Source: Macrothele yani (Eukaryota > Arthropoda > Arachnida > Araneae > Macrothelidae). From it: a stretch of DNA of 64,000 bases. This document shows, piece after piece, positions 31,820 through 44,138 of the stretch (position 1 is the first letter of the stretch; each line of letters opens with the position of its first letter). The notes beneath the pieces are model-generated. The model was not told the DNA's origin and made no database searches. It saw only the letters and a program-made list of their open reading frames with translations. The stretch lies in assembly GCA_039090855.1 (NCBI GenBank), contig CM076997.1:159804709-159868708 (forward strand). The letters run 5' to 3'. Position numbers and translations under genes: made by a program.

Positions 31820-33423
31820 CAGTATAACCGTTTTGACTCTTTTCCGAACAGAAGTATTAATATGAATAGAAGTGATTCTTCACACAAAACATCAATCAAA
31901 TTTTAGTGACGAGAGGAATTTAAACTAACATCGTATATATGTAGAGCTGAAGGCGTGAAGTTAATTGACTTTATTCAAAAAACAGTTTTGTAATGAAGAA
32001 TGATGAGAAAAGTTTAATCAGACTGTCCTTTTAGGAGTAAGTGGAAGGTTAATTAGTCAAAATCTTTGCGGAACAAGTTCATTTCGTTTAATGGTATAGA
32101 TCGTTTAACGTTTCCTGAAAGATTTTCTTGCTTTTATTCCGGCAAATAACTCTCAAATATTTAACTATTATATAAATCAGCTGTTTTAAAAATTGATAAA
32201 AGCATCATTGAGGACACATAAAGCTTTATAGGGCTGCACGTGAAAGGCAAAATAAAAAAATAAATTTGGAGCTTTAAGAAAGATACGGTATTATAGGTAT
32301 TCATGGGCCTGAATTCCGTCGTGATGGATATTACTCCCCCCCCCCCTTGAATTTCAGCGCATATGAAAGTGGCCCTTTGTGAAGCCCGCTATGTAACGAG
32401 GTAGAAGTACGAAATGCATGTCTAAAAGAAAAGAAGAAAATACAAGCAAAAGAAAATTCTGAAACTCCAAGCACAAGTTCTATTCCTGACATAGGTTGTT
32501 TACCTTCGTATGTACATACATAACGAGCGACTAGCGGTAAGTAAAAGCGAAGTCAGTTTGTAGGAAACAGTTATTCCTGAAGTACAAGATTTTTTCATGT
32601 GATTTAATGGATTTGCGGGAAGACGACAAAGCTTCCTTGAATGATTCTAGCTTGATTAATGACGATAAAAATTTAATAGAATGCATACCTGACATTTCTG
32701 AGCATGATGAGTGCAAGAATGAAGCTGAATTAGTGGAGAATGCATGCGTAAGTGAAAAGCTTGTAACAGAAAGTGATGATCTGAATGATGAGCATATACA
32801 CATGTTCAGAATAATAAGTCAAAAACGTCAATAATTACGGATGAAGTGAATCTGTCTGAGTAAACTATTTTTCCTGAGGTAAATTATTTTGTAAATTATG
32901 TCAATAATGGTTCAGAAGGCAAGAGCGAAGTAAAGCAACTTCCCGTAAGTCACTTTTCCTTAACTAATGAACCAATTAAGGCTGACAAAAAAACTGATTA
33001 AGTGGTTACCAGAAAAAAAAATATGAATGTCATAGTAAGGGTAAATCAATGCAAGATAAATGCAACAATGTAAACTTTATTACAGAAACTAAACGTGATA
33101 ATCTTACAAATGTAAATCGCAAAACCGTCAATGTGATATCAGCAAAGGTTACAGCACTCCTCAAGGTGAACTTACAGAGAGTGAGTCGAAAGCTTTGCAA
33201 TATTTGCATAAACGCATATGATGCGGCGGGTATCTCACGTGCTTAAACTAGTTCAAGTAGCGCACTACAGTAATTTGAAAGGGATACAAAGTGGTATTCG
33301 TTTCTGTGAACAGCATTGCATTTCGTCGTTCTGTCTGTGGTTGGGACGCCTAAAAGATGAACAGCCACAACCAGACAGTTAGGGAACTTTTGCATTACGA
33401 GTTTGAACTCGTAACGATATATA
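31820..33423. other. Unassigned stretch, some coding-like pieces
   Basis: Plus-strand pieces at about 32380-32520 and 32607-32834 are rich in Glu, Lys, Asp and Ser. They could be remains of the same LTR element or of another protein, but no motif is recognisable. A C-run at 32337-32347 and A-runs are present. Confidence 0.35.
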
Positions 33424-35096
33424 CACTCATCGTCAAAAAAATAGTTGCACCCAGAAGGAAGTGTCGTATTGCAATGGTATTCGGGAGGAAGGTAAAAGTG
33501 ACCAGGAATAATAAATGATTAAACATTGAGACTGACATGGGCAATATTTATTGAGCTACCCGCCAATAAATAGTGTCTCGCAGTATGGTGTCGGGCCGCC
33601 ATGTTTGCTCGCACAGCATGCCAGATATCTCGCCATGGAATTGTACAGGTTCGTAATGGTGTCCTGCGATAAGCCATTTCATGCAGCTTGAATCTTCTCA
33701 CGCAGTTTTTGAAGATTGTGCGGTAGGGGTGGAGTGTGGATAGCGCGTCCAATAGCATCCCCCACATTTTCAATCGGCGATAGGTCTGGCGATGCGGCTG
33801 GCCATGACAGAGTATCAGTGCTTTTAAGGCAAGCTCTCGAGAAAGTAGCAGTATGCGGACGAGCGTTGTCCTGTTGGAAAATTGCACCGGAGTGAGCGTT
33901 CAGAAAAGGTAGAGCCACTGGTTGCAGGATCTCATTAACGTAACGTTGGGCTGTCAAAGTGCCTGTAATGAACACCAAAGGTGATCGGGCATCGCAGGCA
34001 ATGGCACCCCACACCATGACACCAGGCCTTCTGGACGTGTGACGCTCGACAACAAACCGTTTATCTTGGCGCAGACCACGGTGCCTCCACACACGGATTC
34101 GTTGGTCGTCTCCTCCAAGACAAAAGCGGGACTCGTCACTGAAGATCGCCCACTGCCATTCTGAGTGGCTCCTTGACAGTCTGGCACGACACCATTGCAG
34201 TCTTTAGCTACGATGCAGTGGTGTTAAGGGAGTCGTCGTAACGGTATGCGTGCGTGTAGTCCTACGTCGTGCAGCCGTCTGCCAAATGGTACTCGCCCTA
34301 TTCTGACGATGCATGGTGGGCACCACTGTTCGCTAAATATCCGCAATCGTGGCTGTTGGGTCACTCCACGCATGTCGGATAACCCGTCGGTCCTCTATCT
34401 CTGTGGTTCGTTTAGGTCTTCAGTGCCGTCACGGTGGCGCAGTGGTCTAAGCGATAGCCTCTGATCATTCGTCCAAAAGGGATCCGAGTTCGAATCCCAG
34501 TTAGGCATGGATGTTGTGTTTGTCTTACGGCACTGGCTCTCTCCGTTTCCTGGAACCAGTGACCCTAAATTAGGGATGGGCGATTGCTTATACCCCATTG
34601 AGTTGCTCACGGTGGTCGTTAAACCTCCAATCAAAGCAAAAAAAAAGTTCTCCCGTACCCTTTCTGTCGCTGCTGCGTACCTTGTTTTATCCAGTGCCTC
34701 CATCCAACAGCGTGCTATAGGGTGATATCCGCAAGACTGGTATAGCGCGCAATACGACGATAAGGCTATCCCGCTTCCCGAAGCTCAACGATGCGGTCTC
34801 TTTTGAACTCCTCCAACTGCTTGAATTGCTTCCAAACTTTTCTCCGAGGCATACTTCACCTGCAAAGGACGCAACCAGCACAACAGCACGAGTCAGAATA
34901 ACAAGCACGCGCAGCGGGACGACCTTATACAGCCGGTCAGGCACAGCGCTACGACCCCTCATTGCTGGCGACACATGCGCAACCGTGCGTGATACTCGAA
35001 CCATTTTCATGTCTCACGATGTCAAACCTACCCACCAAGTTTCATTCCTGTCGGTTGCTTCCCTCTGGGGGCAACTATTTTTTTTTACGATGAGTG
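33424..35096 (-). mobile_element. Bari-like Tc1 element interrupted by a SINE
   Basis: Inverted termini of about 29 bp (33424-33452 and 35068-35096, start CACTCATCGTCAAAAAAATA) are flanked by TA. Transposase reads from ATG at 34852 (MPRRKVWKQFKQLEEFKRDR) leftward through FSDESRFCLGGDDQRIRVWR, RRPGVMVWGAI, FQQDNARPHTA and SPDLSPIENV. By my count 32 residues separate the last D and E. It carries stops (for example in the first 50 codons) and frameshifts. A plus-strand SINE (34425-34646) splits the gene between the helix-turn-helix and the catalytic domain, so the SINE is younger. Confidence 0.88.
34425..34646 (+). mobile_element. tRNA-derived SINE, copy 2
   Basis: Head with GGTGGCGCAGTGGTCTAAG (A box) and GAGTTCGAATCCC (B box), the shared body, the conserved GTCGTTAAACCTCCAATCAA end and an A-run tail. 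It is inserted in antisense to the Bari-like transposase. Confidence 0.92.
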
Positions 35097-35098
35097 TA

Positions 35099-36179
35099 TC
35101 TTTGTTACTATACCTGTTGAGGATCTATGAGTCTGCCGTTATCAAGATGAATAATATCTAATAAAGCACGTGGCGTATAACGGAATAATATCTAGTGAAG
35201 CACGTAGATATTTGAAATGATGGTATGTAAAGTCTTCGTCTGTGTTTTTGCAACTTGTAGCTAATACTTCGTTAAAAGATCTTGACGGCTTGTGCGCGAC
35301 TTCAACCATGTGTGCTTAGCAAATTTTGAACATAGAACAGAAGTTGTGGTACATACGAAATGCTATGGGCAAATTTTATGTCTATTTACTTTGTGTTGTT
35401 TTAAAATACCTGTATGCTAGACTGGTGTTTTCAAAAATCAGGGATCATCCAAAATAATGAAGAAAGGAATCTCAGCAGGTTTCCAAGAATGGTAAAGGTG
35501 CGACGTATTTCTAAAGGTTAAAAGACGCCTATTAAAAAGCAATACAAGAACAGTAGAAATAAGATTTGCCGGCAGCATTTTCTGTGTACCTCAACTTCAA
35601 TTCTATATTAAGAATTTGCTAAAGAAACATGGTTGAAGTCGCACTCAAGCCACCAAGATTTACTGGTAAATTATCAACTACAAGTTGCAAAAACACGAAT
35701 GAAAACTATGCAGCAAAGGTCTATAATACCATTTCCCTCAAATACCCGAACTACTCAATAAAGTCCTACGTCGGCATGACGACAAAAATCAATTTTTCCG
35801 TTTCTGATCCCACGAATATGGTATTTAAACGTGGGTCCGAGAACTCAAAATTCGCTGCATACGTTAATGCGTTAGTAAAATTTCTGGGCTACTCTTTGTG
35901 TGTGTGCGTGCGTGTGTGCGCGCGTATGTGTGTGATTTACTATATTTTGAGCCTAACAGCCGCTTGAATTCTTGAACTGTCACTGTGAAAAATCTTCTTC
36001 GGCTTCAATAAAAGTGCTTTCTCCATTTGGAAACAATTAAATAAATATTTATTTTGGCTCTCCTTAATTTCTCTCACTTTATAAATTTTGCTCTAAAATT
36101 ATTGCAATTTTGGAAATCTTCAATTTTTTAAGAATATCTTTTCGCAATTATTTTGTTCATGATGGATGATATCTTGGAA
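35099..36179. other. Unassigned stretch before the Penelope-like fragment
   Basis: A GT-rich microsatellite lies at about 35897-35935. An open frame at 35629-35967 of 112 codons has no recognisable domain and ends inside that repeat. Confidence 0.4.
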
Positions 36180-36915
36180 AAAAGAAATTGGCTCAATTTA
36201 TTCCTTCCCTTTACACTATAAGCGAAGAAAATTTCCTACCTCTGAATTCAGCTATCGCGATAAAATTCGCAATACTGGAAAAAAATCTTGTTGATTCGCG
36301 AGTTACACATACAGTATGTTTGGATAAAGACAGTTTGGAAAAAGAACTTGATTTCCTTAAATGTGTTTCAGTACAGCGAGGATTCAACTTTTCCATTGTA
36401 GACAAGGCTCCAACAAAATTCCGGAAACCGAAGCCTATTTCCACGTTAACTCTTGTGATGCACCCATTACGAAAGTATTTTGTCATTATTCCATTTTTCC
36501 GTGACACAACCTTCAAAATTTCTCAAAACCTTTACTTTTAAGTGACTCTTAAACCCATAAAAAAATGAAGTTTTCTAGGATCAAAGGACTATGTTAAAGA
36601 TAAAAACTCGTGGGGAATTTATCAAATTCCACGTGAATGTGGCGCTTCGTATATAGGACAGACCCGTATTTCCGATTAAAAGAGCACAAGACCTACATTC
36701 AGAACCATGACCTAAAGAAGTCATCGACGGCTAAACACTGTTACGAAAAGGACCACAGATTTCTCTTTGAAGTAGCAAAACTAATTGACAAGCCAGATTC
36801 AAACACCAAACTGAATATTTCGGAAGATTTCCATGTATATCAGAATTCCTTACAACTTGTTAATGGCATGGCAGCCACACCATTTCTATCAAGTTCGTGG
36901 AATCAACTAACCAAA
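36180..36915 (+). pseudogene. Penelope-like element fragment: RT C-terminus and GIY-YIG endonuclease
   Basis: The first part (36188-36541) reads LPLNSAIAIKFAILEKNLVD and LEKELDFLKCVSVQRGF, then YFVIIPFFRDTTFKISQ. This recalls the region after the polymerase core in Penelope-like reverse transcriptases (an HP..K....L..R block and an IPY.....KI...L block). It is followed by WGIYQIPRECGASYIGQT, a GIY-YIG nuclease start with GIY at 36614-36622 and YIG at 36650-36658, then RLKEHKTYIQNH in a shifted frame, carrying the expected Arg. A stop lies after the RT part and a frameshift after YIG. RT followed by GIY-YIG is the canonical Penelope order. The upstream RT core is not seen. Confidence 0.7.
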
Positions 36916-36978
36916 ATCCGTGACTGTAAACACCATTTATGATATCATGTACAATTTGAATATTTACGCACCATTCTT

Positions 36979-37203
36979 TTTTTTTTTTTTTTTTTTCTGT
37001 GGAGGTTTAACGACTACCGTGAGCAACTCAATGGGCTATAAGCAGTCGCCCGTCCCTAATTTAGGGTCAATGGCTCCAGGGAAGGGAGATAGCCACCGTC
37101 ATAAGACAAACACAACATCCATGCCTCACCGCGATTCGAACCTGGACCTCTTTCAGACGAATGACCAGAAGCCATCGCTTAGACCACTGTGCCACCGGGG
37201 CGG
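36979..37203 (-). mobile_element. tRNA-derived SINE, copy 3, with 10-bp target duplication
   Basis: Minus-strand copy with a 19-base A tail (T-run on plus, 36978-36996). It is flanked by CGCACCATTC at 36967-36976 and 37204-37213. A box and B box are present. It lies just after the Penelope-like fragment. Confidence 0.95.
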
Positions 37204-37213
37204 CGCACCATTC

Positions 37214-38519
37214 ATCCTGATGAAGCTATAAGTCAGAACCCAGCGAAACCTTGGTCGACTTGAAAAATAAAATATTTTTGGCAAACGTTGTATTATATTA
37301 ATATAAATAATAATTTTATTTTTATTACTAGATTTTATAAGGGCAGTAATTCTAGAAATGGATAAAGTGCTATTATTTACAAATCACTGTCTCAGTACAA
37401 GCGCTGCAGTAATTTCCAGACATAAAATAAAGTTTAAACAAGAAATGACAATTCGGACATACTACTAATTTTGTTATTGGGGTACCTTGGTAACCCTTCC
37501 CTAACAGTGGGCAGCAAAAAATCCGCTTTCATGGTCGTTCATGGGTCCCCAGTCAGCCACTACTTATAGGTAGGACAACTACCTGTTTCAATGTGCAATT
37601 TGTTCGATAAGACTCAAACTCGGCGGAAGTAAGTTAATTTCCGTCATTTGAGGAAATCGTTTTACTTGACGGAAAACTTCGTCGCCGGCAAAGCGGGATT
37701 CTCTCGAAAGGTAAATTTAATCACAAGCGCGTTACTTAAAGTGGAAAGCAGGTTCTGTCGCCATGTACCGGAGTCGTAAAATAATTCTAAAGATCCGTCG
37801 TTTCAGTGGCTCCATTTATATGTACGTCTGTAAATGTACATGAAGCCTAAAAATGCACTCTGGTGTAATAAAACTTCTCTTAATTTGATCGTGCGGCTGC
37901 ATTCCTCTCGAATACGATGGAACATCTGGAGCTGTTCAAAAATAACGCTGGGGCTGAGGAAATAGTGTAACGTTTTTCTGTTATTGGTGGATGCGCTGAA
38001 ATAGAAAAGGTATAATAATATTCCCAAAACTCTTGCTGCTATGGCTATTATCATCTGTAGCGAGAGTGTTGTACGAGTGGGACACAGTAACGGGACGGTA
38101 ACGAGCTTTTCTTATCTGGGAGGGCAAGACTTGAAATTCCCTTTGAGTTCAAGATTACGCTTTTTTGAGTTCAAGATTACGCTTTTTTGAGTTCAAGATT
38201 ACGCCTCTTCGAGTCCCACTCAGATAATACGTGGCATTTACTTTCTCACATACCGCCGTTATAGGAAAGTACTATTTTCGTTTAAAAATCGCACTTCAGG
38301 TTTTCGACATAATTTTATTAAAAATGTGAAAACTAGGTAAATCCCAAGAACCACAGGTTGTTAATATCAAGTAATGCGTAAACGTTATATGAACGCCGAC
38401 AACATAACACAACACTCCATAGAAGTTATAATGAATTAGCTTTATTCCTTTTTGCTAAGCTAATTATTATGAATGAATAATGCTCTAAGCTTCAAAATAA
38501 TGAATTCCCAAAAGGGTGT
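37214..38519. other. Non-coding stretch with a short tandem repeat
   Basis: Three tandem units of about 22 bp (GAGTTCAAGATTACGCTTTT) lie at 38147-38214. No gene or element is otherwise recognised. Confidence 0.55.
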
Positions 38520-38997
38520 TGTTACTCGTTAATTATGAACTTAAACAAAGTCTCAACGCTGGTTATTTATATTAAGTAATCAAAGTCATAAACCTAACAG
38601 CCAGACAGAGGTCTGACAAAAACTATGAATTGAGAAAGACTGAACTTACTGTAAACTTGTTTATTTCCAAGACTCTTGGTCAACTAAGGCACTCATATAT
38701 CTTGTACATAATAATGAATAAACTTTCCTCTTATAGTACACACACTCTCATAACAACACCTCGCAACGCCAACACATCAACCAACGCTCTCGCCAACGCT
38801 ACACAACTCCACACAACTCAACTCTCTCGATGAACGCGCCTATATACTAGCTACCACCACGTCATGACTTACACTCATTGCCAGATCTCATTCAGCGGGT
38901 GAAATAATATTTCGTTCAGTAGGAAGATAATTTACATAGTAAAATAAAATAACCAGAGATAGTAAAATCAAAAGGAAAGTGAATATAGAGTATACGT
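38520..38997 (-). repeat. Possible solo LTR
   Basis: On the minus strand the segment begins TGTAACG and ends GTAACA. It has a TATA box (GCTAGTATATAGGCGCG) with a GA/GT-rich stretch after it, then AATAAA about 170 bases downstream. Promoter followed by polyadenylation signal inside TG...CA is the LTR layout. No target duplication or partner LTR was found, so this is tentative. Confidence 0.25.
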
Positions 38998-39078
38998 TAC
39001 AAAGTACAGAACGAAAGACAAACCATCGCAGAACGAATGAGTATCGGATAGTGAACGTAATAATAGGAAGAAGCTATA

Positions 39079-39290
39079 GCCGCCTCGGTGGCGCAGTGGT
39101 CTAAGAGATGCCTTTGATCATTCGTCCGGAAGGGGTCCGGGTTCGAATCCCGGTGAGGCATGGATGTTGTGCTTGTCTTACGATACTGGCTCTTTCCCTT
39201 CCGTGGAACCAGTGACCCTAAAGTAGGGAAGGGCGACTGCTTATAGCCCATTGAGTTGCTCACGGTTATCGTTAAACCTCCAATAAAAAA
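39079..39290 (+). mobile_element. tRNA-derived SINE, copy 4, with 10-bp target duplication
   Basis: The best-preserved copy: head GCCGCCTCGGTGGCGCAGTG, B box GGTTCGAATCCCGG, and body to AAACCTCCAATAAAAAA. Target duplication AGAAGCTATA at 39069-39078 and 39291-39300 is exact. Confidence 0.96.
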
Positions 39291-39300
39291 AGAAGCTATA

Positions 39301-39780
39301 GAGTGTAGGGCTTGGAAAAATTTTTTTTCAACATTAAACACTCAGAGAACTTTCTGCGACACAGCACAAATGACTTATTATCTCTTCATTCCAACGACAT
39401 GTTCGGAAAGGACATGGAGGTTAAACATATCAGCATATTGTTTTCTATGCCTCCATTCACTGTTTTGGAAAATTCCCTTCGTGGATATCAGATGTTCACG
39501 CCTCATAGGGTATGTTAATCTGTACATTGCTTAACTGCGTGGAATACTGTATGAGACCAACTAAAGACTTTAAAAAGAAAATACTGAAGGATGTAACTTT
39601 CTTTTTCTAGTTACATTTCTATTTTTTACATCCCCCAGAGCATGAATTTAAGCCCCTGAAATGACCATTCTGAGAAAGCAACGGCCCTCCATGTTCTCAG
39701 CTACGCCCTCTTAAATAAATAAGTCACAAACAGTTATTTAAAAAATAGTGAGATACGAACTTGAAGAACATCAGTACTAC
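39301..39780. other. Non-coding stretch
   Basis: Nothing recognisable apart from a T-run at about 39320-39328. Confidence 0.6.
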
Positions 39781-39782
39781 TA

Positions 39783-40996
39783 CACTGAAGAGCAATTGAA
39801 TTAGAGACAGTTATGCAAATGTGGCGCTGTGGGTGGATCTGTAAACGGAAGCGACATGACGTATGCAGCGATCCGGCAATATAAGGAGTGACGCGACGGG
39901 AATCAGTAAGAGACGGACGCAGTATGGGTAAGACGAAGGATATAAGCGCATTTGATCGTGGGCAAATTGTCGGAGCCCGACGAATGGGTATCTCCATCTC
40001 GGAAGTCGTACAGGCACTAGGATTTTCACGAGCCACTGTGCCACGGGTGCACCGTGAGTACATCGAATCCGGTAAAACAATCCCTGCAAGGGCCAACTGA
40101 CGTGGATAACAGCGTGTGGATGAGCGGGGTCATCGTCGTCTAGCTCGCATTGTAACAGCGGATAGACGGGCCTCAGTGCAAGAAATCACTCGGCAATTTA
40201 ACGCTGGTGCACAAAAACGTGTAAGCAGCCACACCATCTAGAACCATCTCCTCGCTATGGGGTACAGAAGCCATCGTCCCACGAGGGCACCGCTGCCGAC
40301 CGCACATCACAGGGTGCAAAGATTAGCAAGTGCGCAGGAACATCGCCACTGGACCCTAGACATGTGGAAAAATCTTACCTGGACTGATGAGTCGAGATTC
40401 ACGTTAATACATGCGGATGGCAGGATACGAGTATGGCGCAAACCACATGAAGCGATGGATCCTTCTTGCCAGCAGGGTACTCTTCAAGCTGGTGGGGGTG
40501 GCATTCTCGTGTGGGGACTGATTACGTGGACTGAAATGGGACCCCTGGTACGTGTGGCATCGTCCTTCACAGGTCAACGTTACTGGAATATCCTGGACGA
40601 CCATTTGCTCCCGTTTATGTGTCTTCAACATCCCACTGGTGACCTCATCCTTCAGCAAGACAATGCACTGTGCCATCGCTCCCGAATTGTATCCGAATGG
40701 TTGGATGAGCACTCCACCGACGTGACCTCGCTTCCTTGGCCAGCTAGGTCACCTGACCTCAATCTCATCGAGCACATCTGGGATGCCATCGAGAGATATG
40801 TTAGAGGTTCTGACCCCCCTCCATCAAATCTTCGTGAACTGTGGAAGCTTGTTCAGGGGTTGTGGATCCGTATGGCTTCCCAACGGTTCCGGTGTCTTGT
40901 CGAGTCCATGCCGAGAAGAATCGCCGCCGTCATCAGGGCGAAAGGTGGTGCTACCGGTTACTAGACAGGTATCTCTAATTCAATTGCTCTTCAGTG
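39783..40996 (+). mobile_element. Tc1-like element (DD36E) with perfect terminal repeats
   Basis: Terminal inverted repeats are perfect over 25 bp inside TA duplications (39781-39782 and 40997-40998), starting CACTGAAGAGCAATTGAATT. Length 1214 bp. It is the best-preserved DNA transposon in the window. Confidence 0.95.
39924..40964 (+). pseudogene. Tc1-like DD36E transposase with three nonsense codons
   Basis: One continuous frame of 347 codons from ATG 39924 (MGKTKDISAFDRGQIVGARR) has no frameshift. It is broken only by TGA 40098-40100, TAA 40107-40109 and TAG 40239-40241, all in the DNA-binding half. The paired helix-turn-helix spans about residues 1-110. The catalytic half is open: WTDESRF, then LQQDNALCH, then SPDLNLIEHIWD. 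There are 36 residues between the second Asp and Glu by my count, the DD36E spacing. GGGGILVWG is the family Gly-rich box. A C-terminal SMPRRIAAVI completes the protein. Confidence 0.92.
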
Positions 40997-40998
40997 TA

Positions 40999-41559
40999 AT
41001 TAAATAACAAGGAACTGTACACCAATAATACTTATATAGTATAACTATACTAGTGATCCGAATTTCTTGGCGTAGAATAGAAATCAAAGTTTTTTGCACA
41101 TTAACCAGATGGCTTTTTCGAGGAAGGTAGACAGCAAACTGAATAATAGAACTCTTCAACTATGTAAACGTTGTGACTTGATTTGACAATAAACGAACAT
41201 GTGCGAACGTAATTAGGCATTCAAAAACACGAGACGTTATGCCCGTTTAATACGCGATATCATGGAAGAATAACAAAAGGTATTCACTGATTAAAGAACT
41301 GGTTCTAAGCCCATGATAACTCCAGCGAGACGCTATTATTGCATGACTCTCTGTTGGTTATGATCTCCAAAGTTTCGCGAATGGCAACAGATTTTGGGGT
41401 GGAGTTGAAAGCTAATTTCTTTACGTCATCCCATCACTTCTCTGGATAGGGCCGTGGTTACTTTGCCGTACTTAATGTCCCTTTTATGTTCGTTAACTCT
41501 AATTCCAAATGAACTTTTTGTCATTCCTTACATTACATTTCCATTTACTACTTTACATT
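40999..41559. other. Non-coding stretch
   Basis: AT-rich sequence without a recognisable gene or repeat. Confidence 0.6.
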
Positions 41560-42012
41560 TCCTTATTTCTCAACATAATTTCCAACAATATTGATACTGT
41601 AATCCCATCGCTTTAACAATGCGTCGAAACCTGCAGCACAGAAGTCTTGGATCTGCTGTCTCGGTCGCATTCGTGCTTCACGTTCAACCTCTTCGTTTTT
41701 CGCAAAACTTTTGCCGCCAAGGTGAGTTTTTAGCGGACCAAACACTTGAAAATCGCTCGGGACTAAGTCGGGACTCTAAGGGGGATGTTCAAGAACTTCC
41801 TAGCCTAATTGTTCAAATTTGCTGGGTTAATCGAGCCATATGAGGTCTGACGTTGTCGTGATGGAGTAGTACTCTTTTAGTAGGCCTGGACGTTTTTTTC
41901 GAATCACACCCCAAAGCATCAAAAGAATTTCAAGGTACGATGCAGCATTCGGGTTGTGGTTAAAAATCATCTGAGGTACGGAAAGATTATAGTGTTCAAC
42001 TACCAACTGCAT
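41560..42012 (-). pseudogene. Mariner (SETMAR-like) transposase C-terminal fragment
   Basis: The minus strand from 42012 reads LSVPQMIFNHNPNAASYLEI, then after a frameshift LLHHDNVRPHMARLTQQ (second catalytic Asp), and later FGPLKTHLGGKSFAKNEEVE and FDALLKRWDYSINIVGNYVE to 41563. Frameshifts and stops separate the blocks and the N-terminal half is absent. Confidence 0.82.
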
Positions 42013-43244
42013 TTTTCTACGAATACAGACATAAGTTTCACTTTGTTTTTGATCTCCTTTTCTTAATTTACTACTTTAGCGAATAATTATGTCAAAAACT
42101 AAAATCAATCAGATAAAATACAAAATATGAAATAAAAAGAGTGAGAAAGAAAACAAAAAACTTTCTTGAAATGTGCAAAACATTAACCACATTCTTTGAA
42201 TTTGCTTGATGGTGGTTGAGCTGTACTTCCCTTATCGCTGGAGTCAAAACAATTCCCAACTACTGTAGCTTGATTTTTTTTTTCCAGTTTACTGTTCTGC
42301 ACGGCGCCCATTGCTTAATTTTCAGGATGGGCAAACACGAATTTTAAATAATAATAACATACCCAAACTGCATATGCAAATTTCTACACTTAATCTTCTT
42401 GTTACGAACCCGTTTTTATTACACAGACAATATATAAATCAAACTTAAACCCAAAAGACCCAAAACAGCTACATAATGGTGATGAATAAATGAAATTCAG
42501 CAGGTTAATGGGACAGTAAGGAAATGTTTTTATTGTTTCCTTGCGCCTTGTGCAATACAAAATCCAAGTGATCAACCGATCGCATCAAAAAAGAAAAAAA
42601 AAATATCGTCAAGACAAAGTTCTGGAAGAAATTTCAGGAGATCTTTGTCCAGCATTGGATGGCGGCTGTAGCAGATGATACCATAGTTTTGATTTCCCTA
42701 CCTTTGATGCTTTCCATAACTGTACTTACGTAAGCTGTGCTCTAACATTCAATGCAAACATTAAACATTACTATTGTAAATTTCCATTTCTTCGACGGTA
42801 AATATCCAGAGTTTTTACTGTACACACACGGGAAGAAAAATTAGCAAATAGAATTAAGGTTATTGCGAAAAACTTCATAGTACCTCTTAAGCATCGAAGT
42901 GGTAAAGTCAGATTTTCAGAAAGAGCAAGTTCTCGCGCTTGCCCACCCATATGGGAGCTCATGCTGTGCTGGTCACTTTTCTGTGTATCTACGCAATGGC
43001 ATCTGATATTTACTAATGTCTTACTTTAAGTAGAACGTTTTCACTTTTTCTCCATCTTTAATCGCGTATTCTCCTTTACTGCTGCTCGGTGGAAGACACT
43101 TCTTACCGTGGTCTATAGCCGTACCTCCTTTCCCTCTCAAAAACCAAGAGCACTATAGGGTCCGCCAAAAAAAAAAAAAAAAACTCTTTTCTCCAGCATA
43201 AGCATTATTAAACCATTTCTACTGGTGAAAAACAATAAACGAGA
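42013..43244. other. Non-coding stretch with an old RTE 3' end
   Basis: Aside from the RTE relic at 42609-42690, no gene is recognised. An A-run lies at 43168-43184. Confidence 0.55.
42609..42690 (+). mobile_element. Old relic of an RTE-type LINE 3' end
   Basis: The sequence TTCTGGAAGAAATTTCAGG followed by AGATCTTTGTCCAGCATTGG aligns base for base with the last codons of the RTE copies (W-K-K-F-Q-E-I-F-V-Q-H-W against W-R-K-L-G-E-T-F-V-Q-Q-W). It continues into a GCAGATGAT remnant in place of the ATG tail. About one base in five differs, so it is a much older copy or another RTE subfamily. Confidence 0.6.
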
Positions 43245-44010
43245 ATCATGAAAGAAATACGGGATTACACCATATAATACAAATTTTGAAGATGACAATC
43301 CGTTTTTTGGTGTAAATGTGACAAGGATGGTAAGTCAGATAATATCCGAAAACTTGAAAATTTCATCGTCCTGGAGCGGGACTCGAACCCGCGATTTATC
43401 TGCTCCTCCGGACAATCACGTGATAGGATTATTGACACCCAGATTCGCTAAACATGAATGCCGGTTGCTTCAACTAGCGAATCCTATGATGGTTATATTC
43501 AAATTAGTCGGAAACTTGAGACTTGGTCGTTCTGGGTGGTGTAGTGGGTAGCATACCCGGGCGCTATCTGGGAGACGCGGAATTAAGTTCCGCTCCAGGA
43601 CGATGGAATTTTCAAGTTTTTGGATAATATCTGACTTACCATCCTTGTCACATTTACACTAAAATACGGATTGTCATCTTCAAAATTTGTATGATATGGT
43701 GTAATCCCGTATTTCTTTCATGATTTATTTGCTCCTCCGGGCAATCCCGGGATAGGATTCTTGACCTCCAGATTCGCTAAACATGAATGCCGGTTGCTTC
43801 AACTAGCGAATCCTGTGACGGTTAATTGAAATTAGTCGGAAACTTGAGACTTGGTCGTTCTGGGTGGTGTAGTGGGTGAGTTCCGCTCCAGGTGACGCGA
43901 GTTCCGCTCCAGGACGATGCAAATTTTCAAGTTTTTGGATATTATCTGACTTACCATCCTTGTCACATTAACACCTAAAACCGGATTGTCATCTTCAAAA
44001 TTTGTAATAA
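43245..44010. mobile_element. Fold-back locus with tRNA-like core (family 2), tandemly duplicated
   Basis: Arms 43245-43379 and 43590-43724 form an inverted repeat of about 135 bp with few mismatches. The interior carries a plus-strand tRNA-like unit (about 43537-43602: TTCTGGGTGGTGTAGTGGG, then a T-arm-like AAGTTCCGCTCCAGGA) whose ends can pair like an acceptor stem. From 43725 the interior and right arm repeat in direct orientation, 329 bp later, with a deletion in the second tRNA-like unit near 43880. The 44000 end carries another arm. No transposase is encoded, so mobility would be non-autonomous. Confidence 0.75.
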
Positions 44011-44138
44011 ACGAGAAGATGAAATAAAAACTCAGAAATACCGTCTATGCACGTAAATTACTTAAACTAGTACAAATCAACACTCAGAATGTTTACTAAA
44101 ATCCCAAAAAACAAATGAGTACAGGTAAAAGTGAGATC

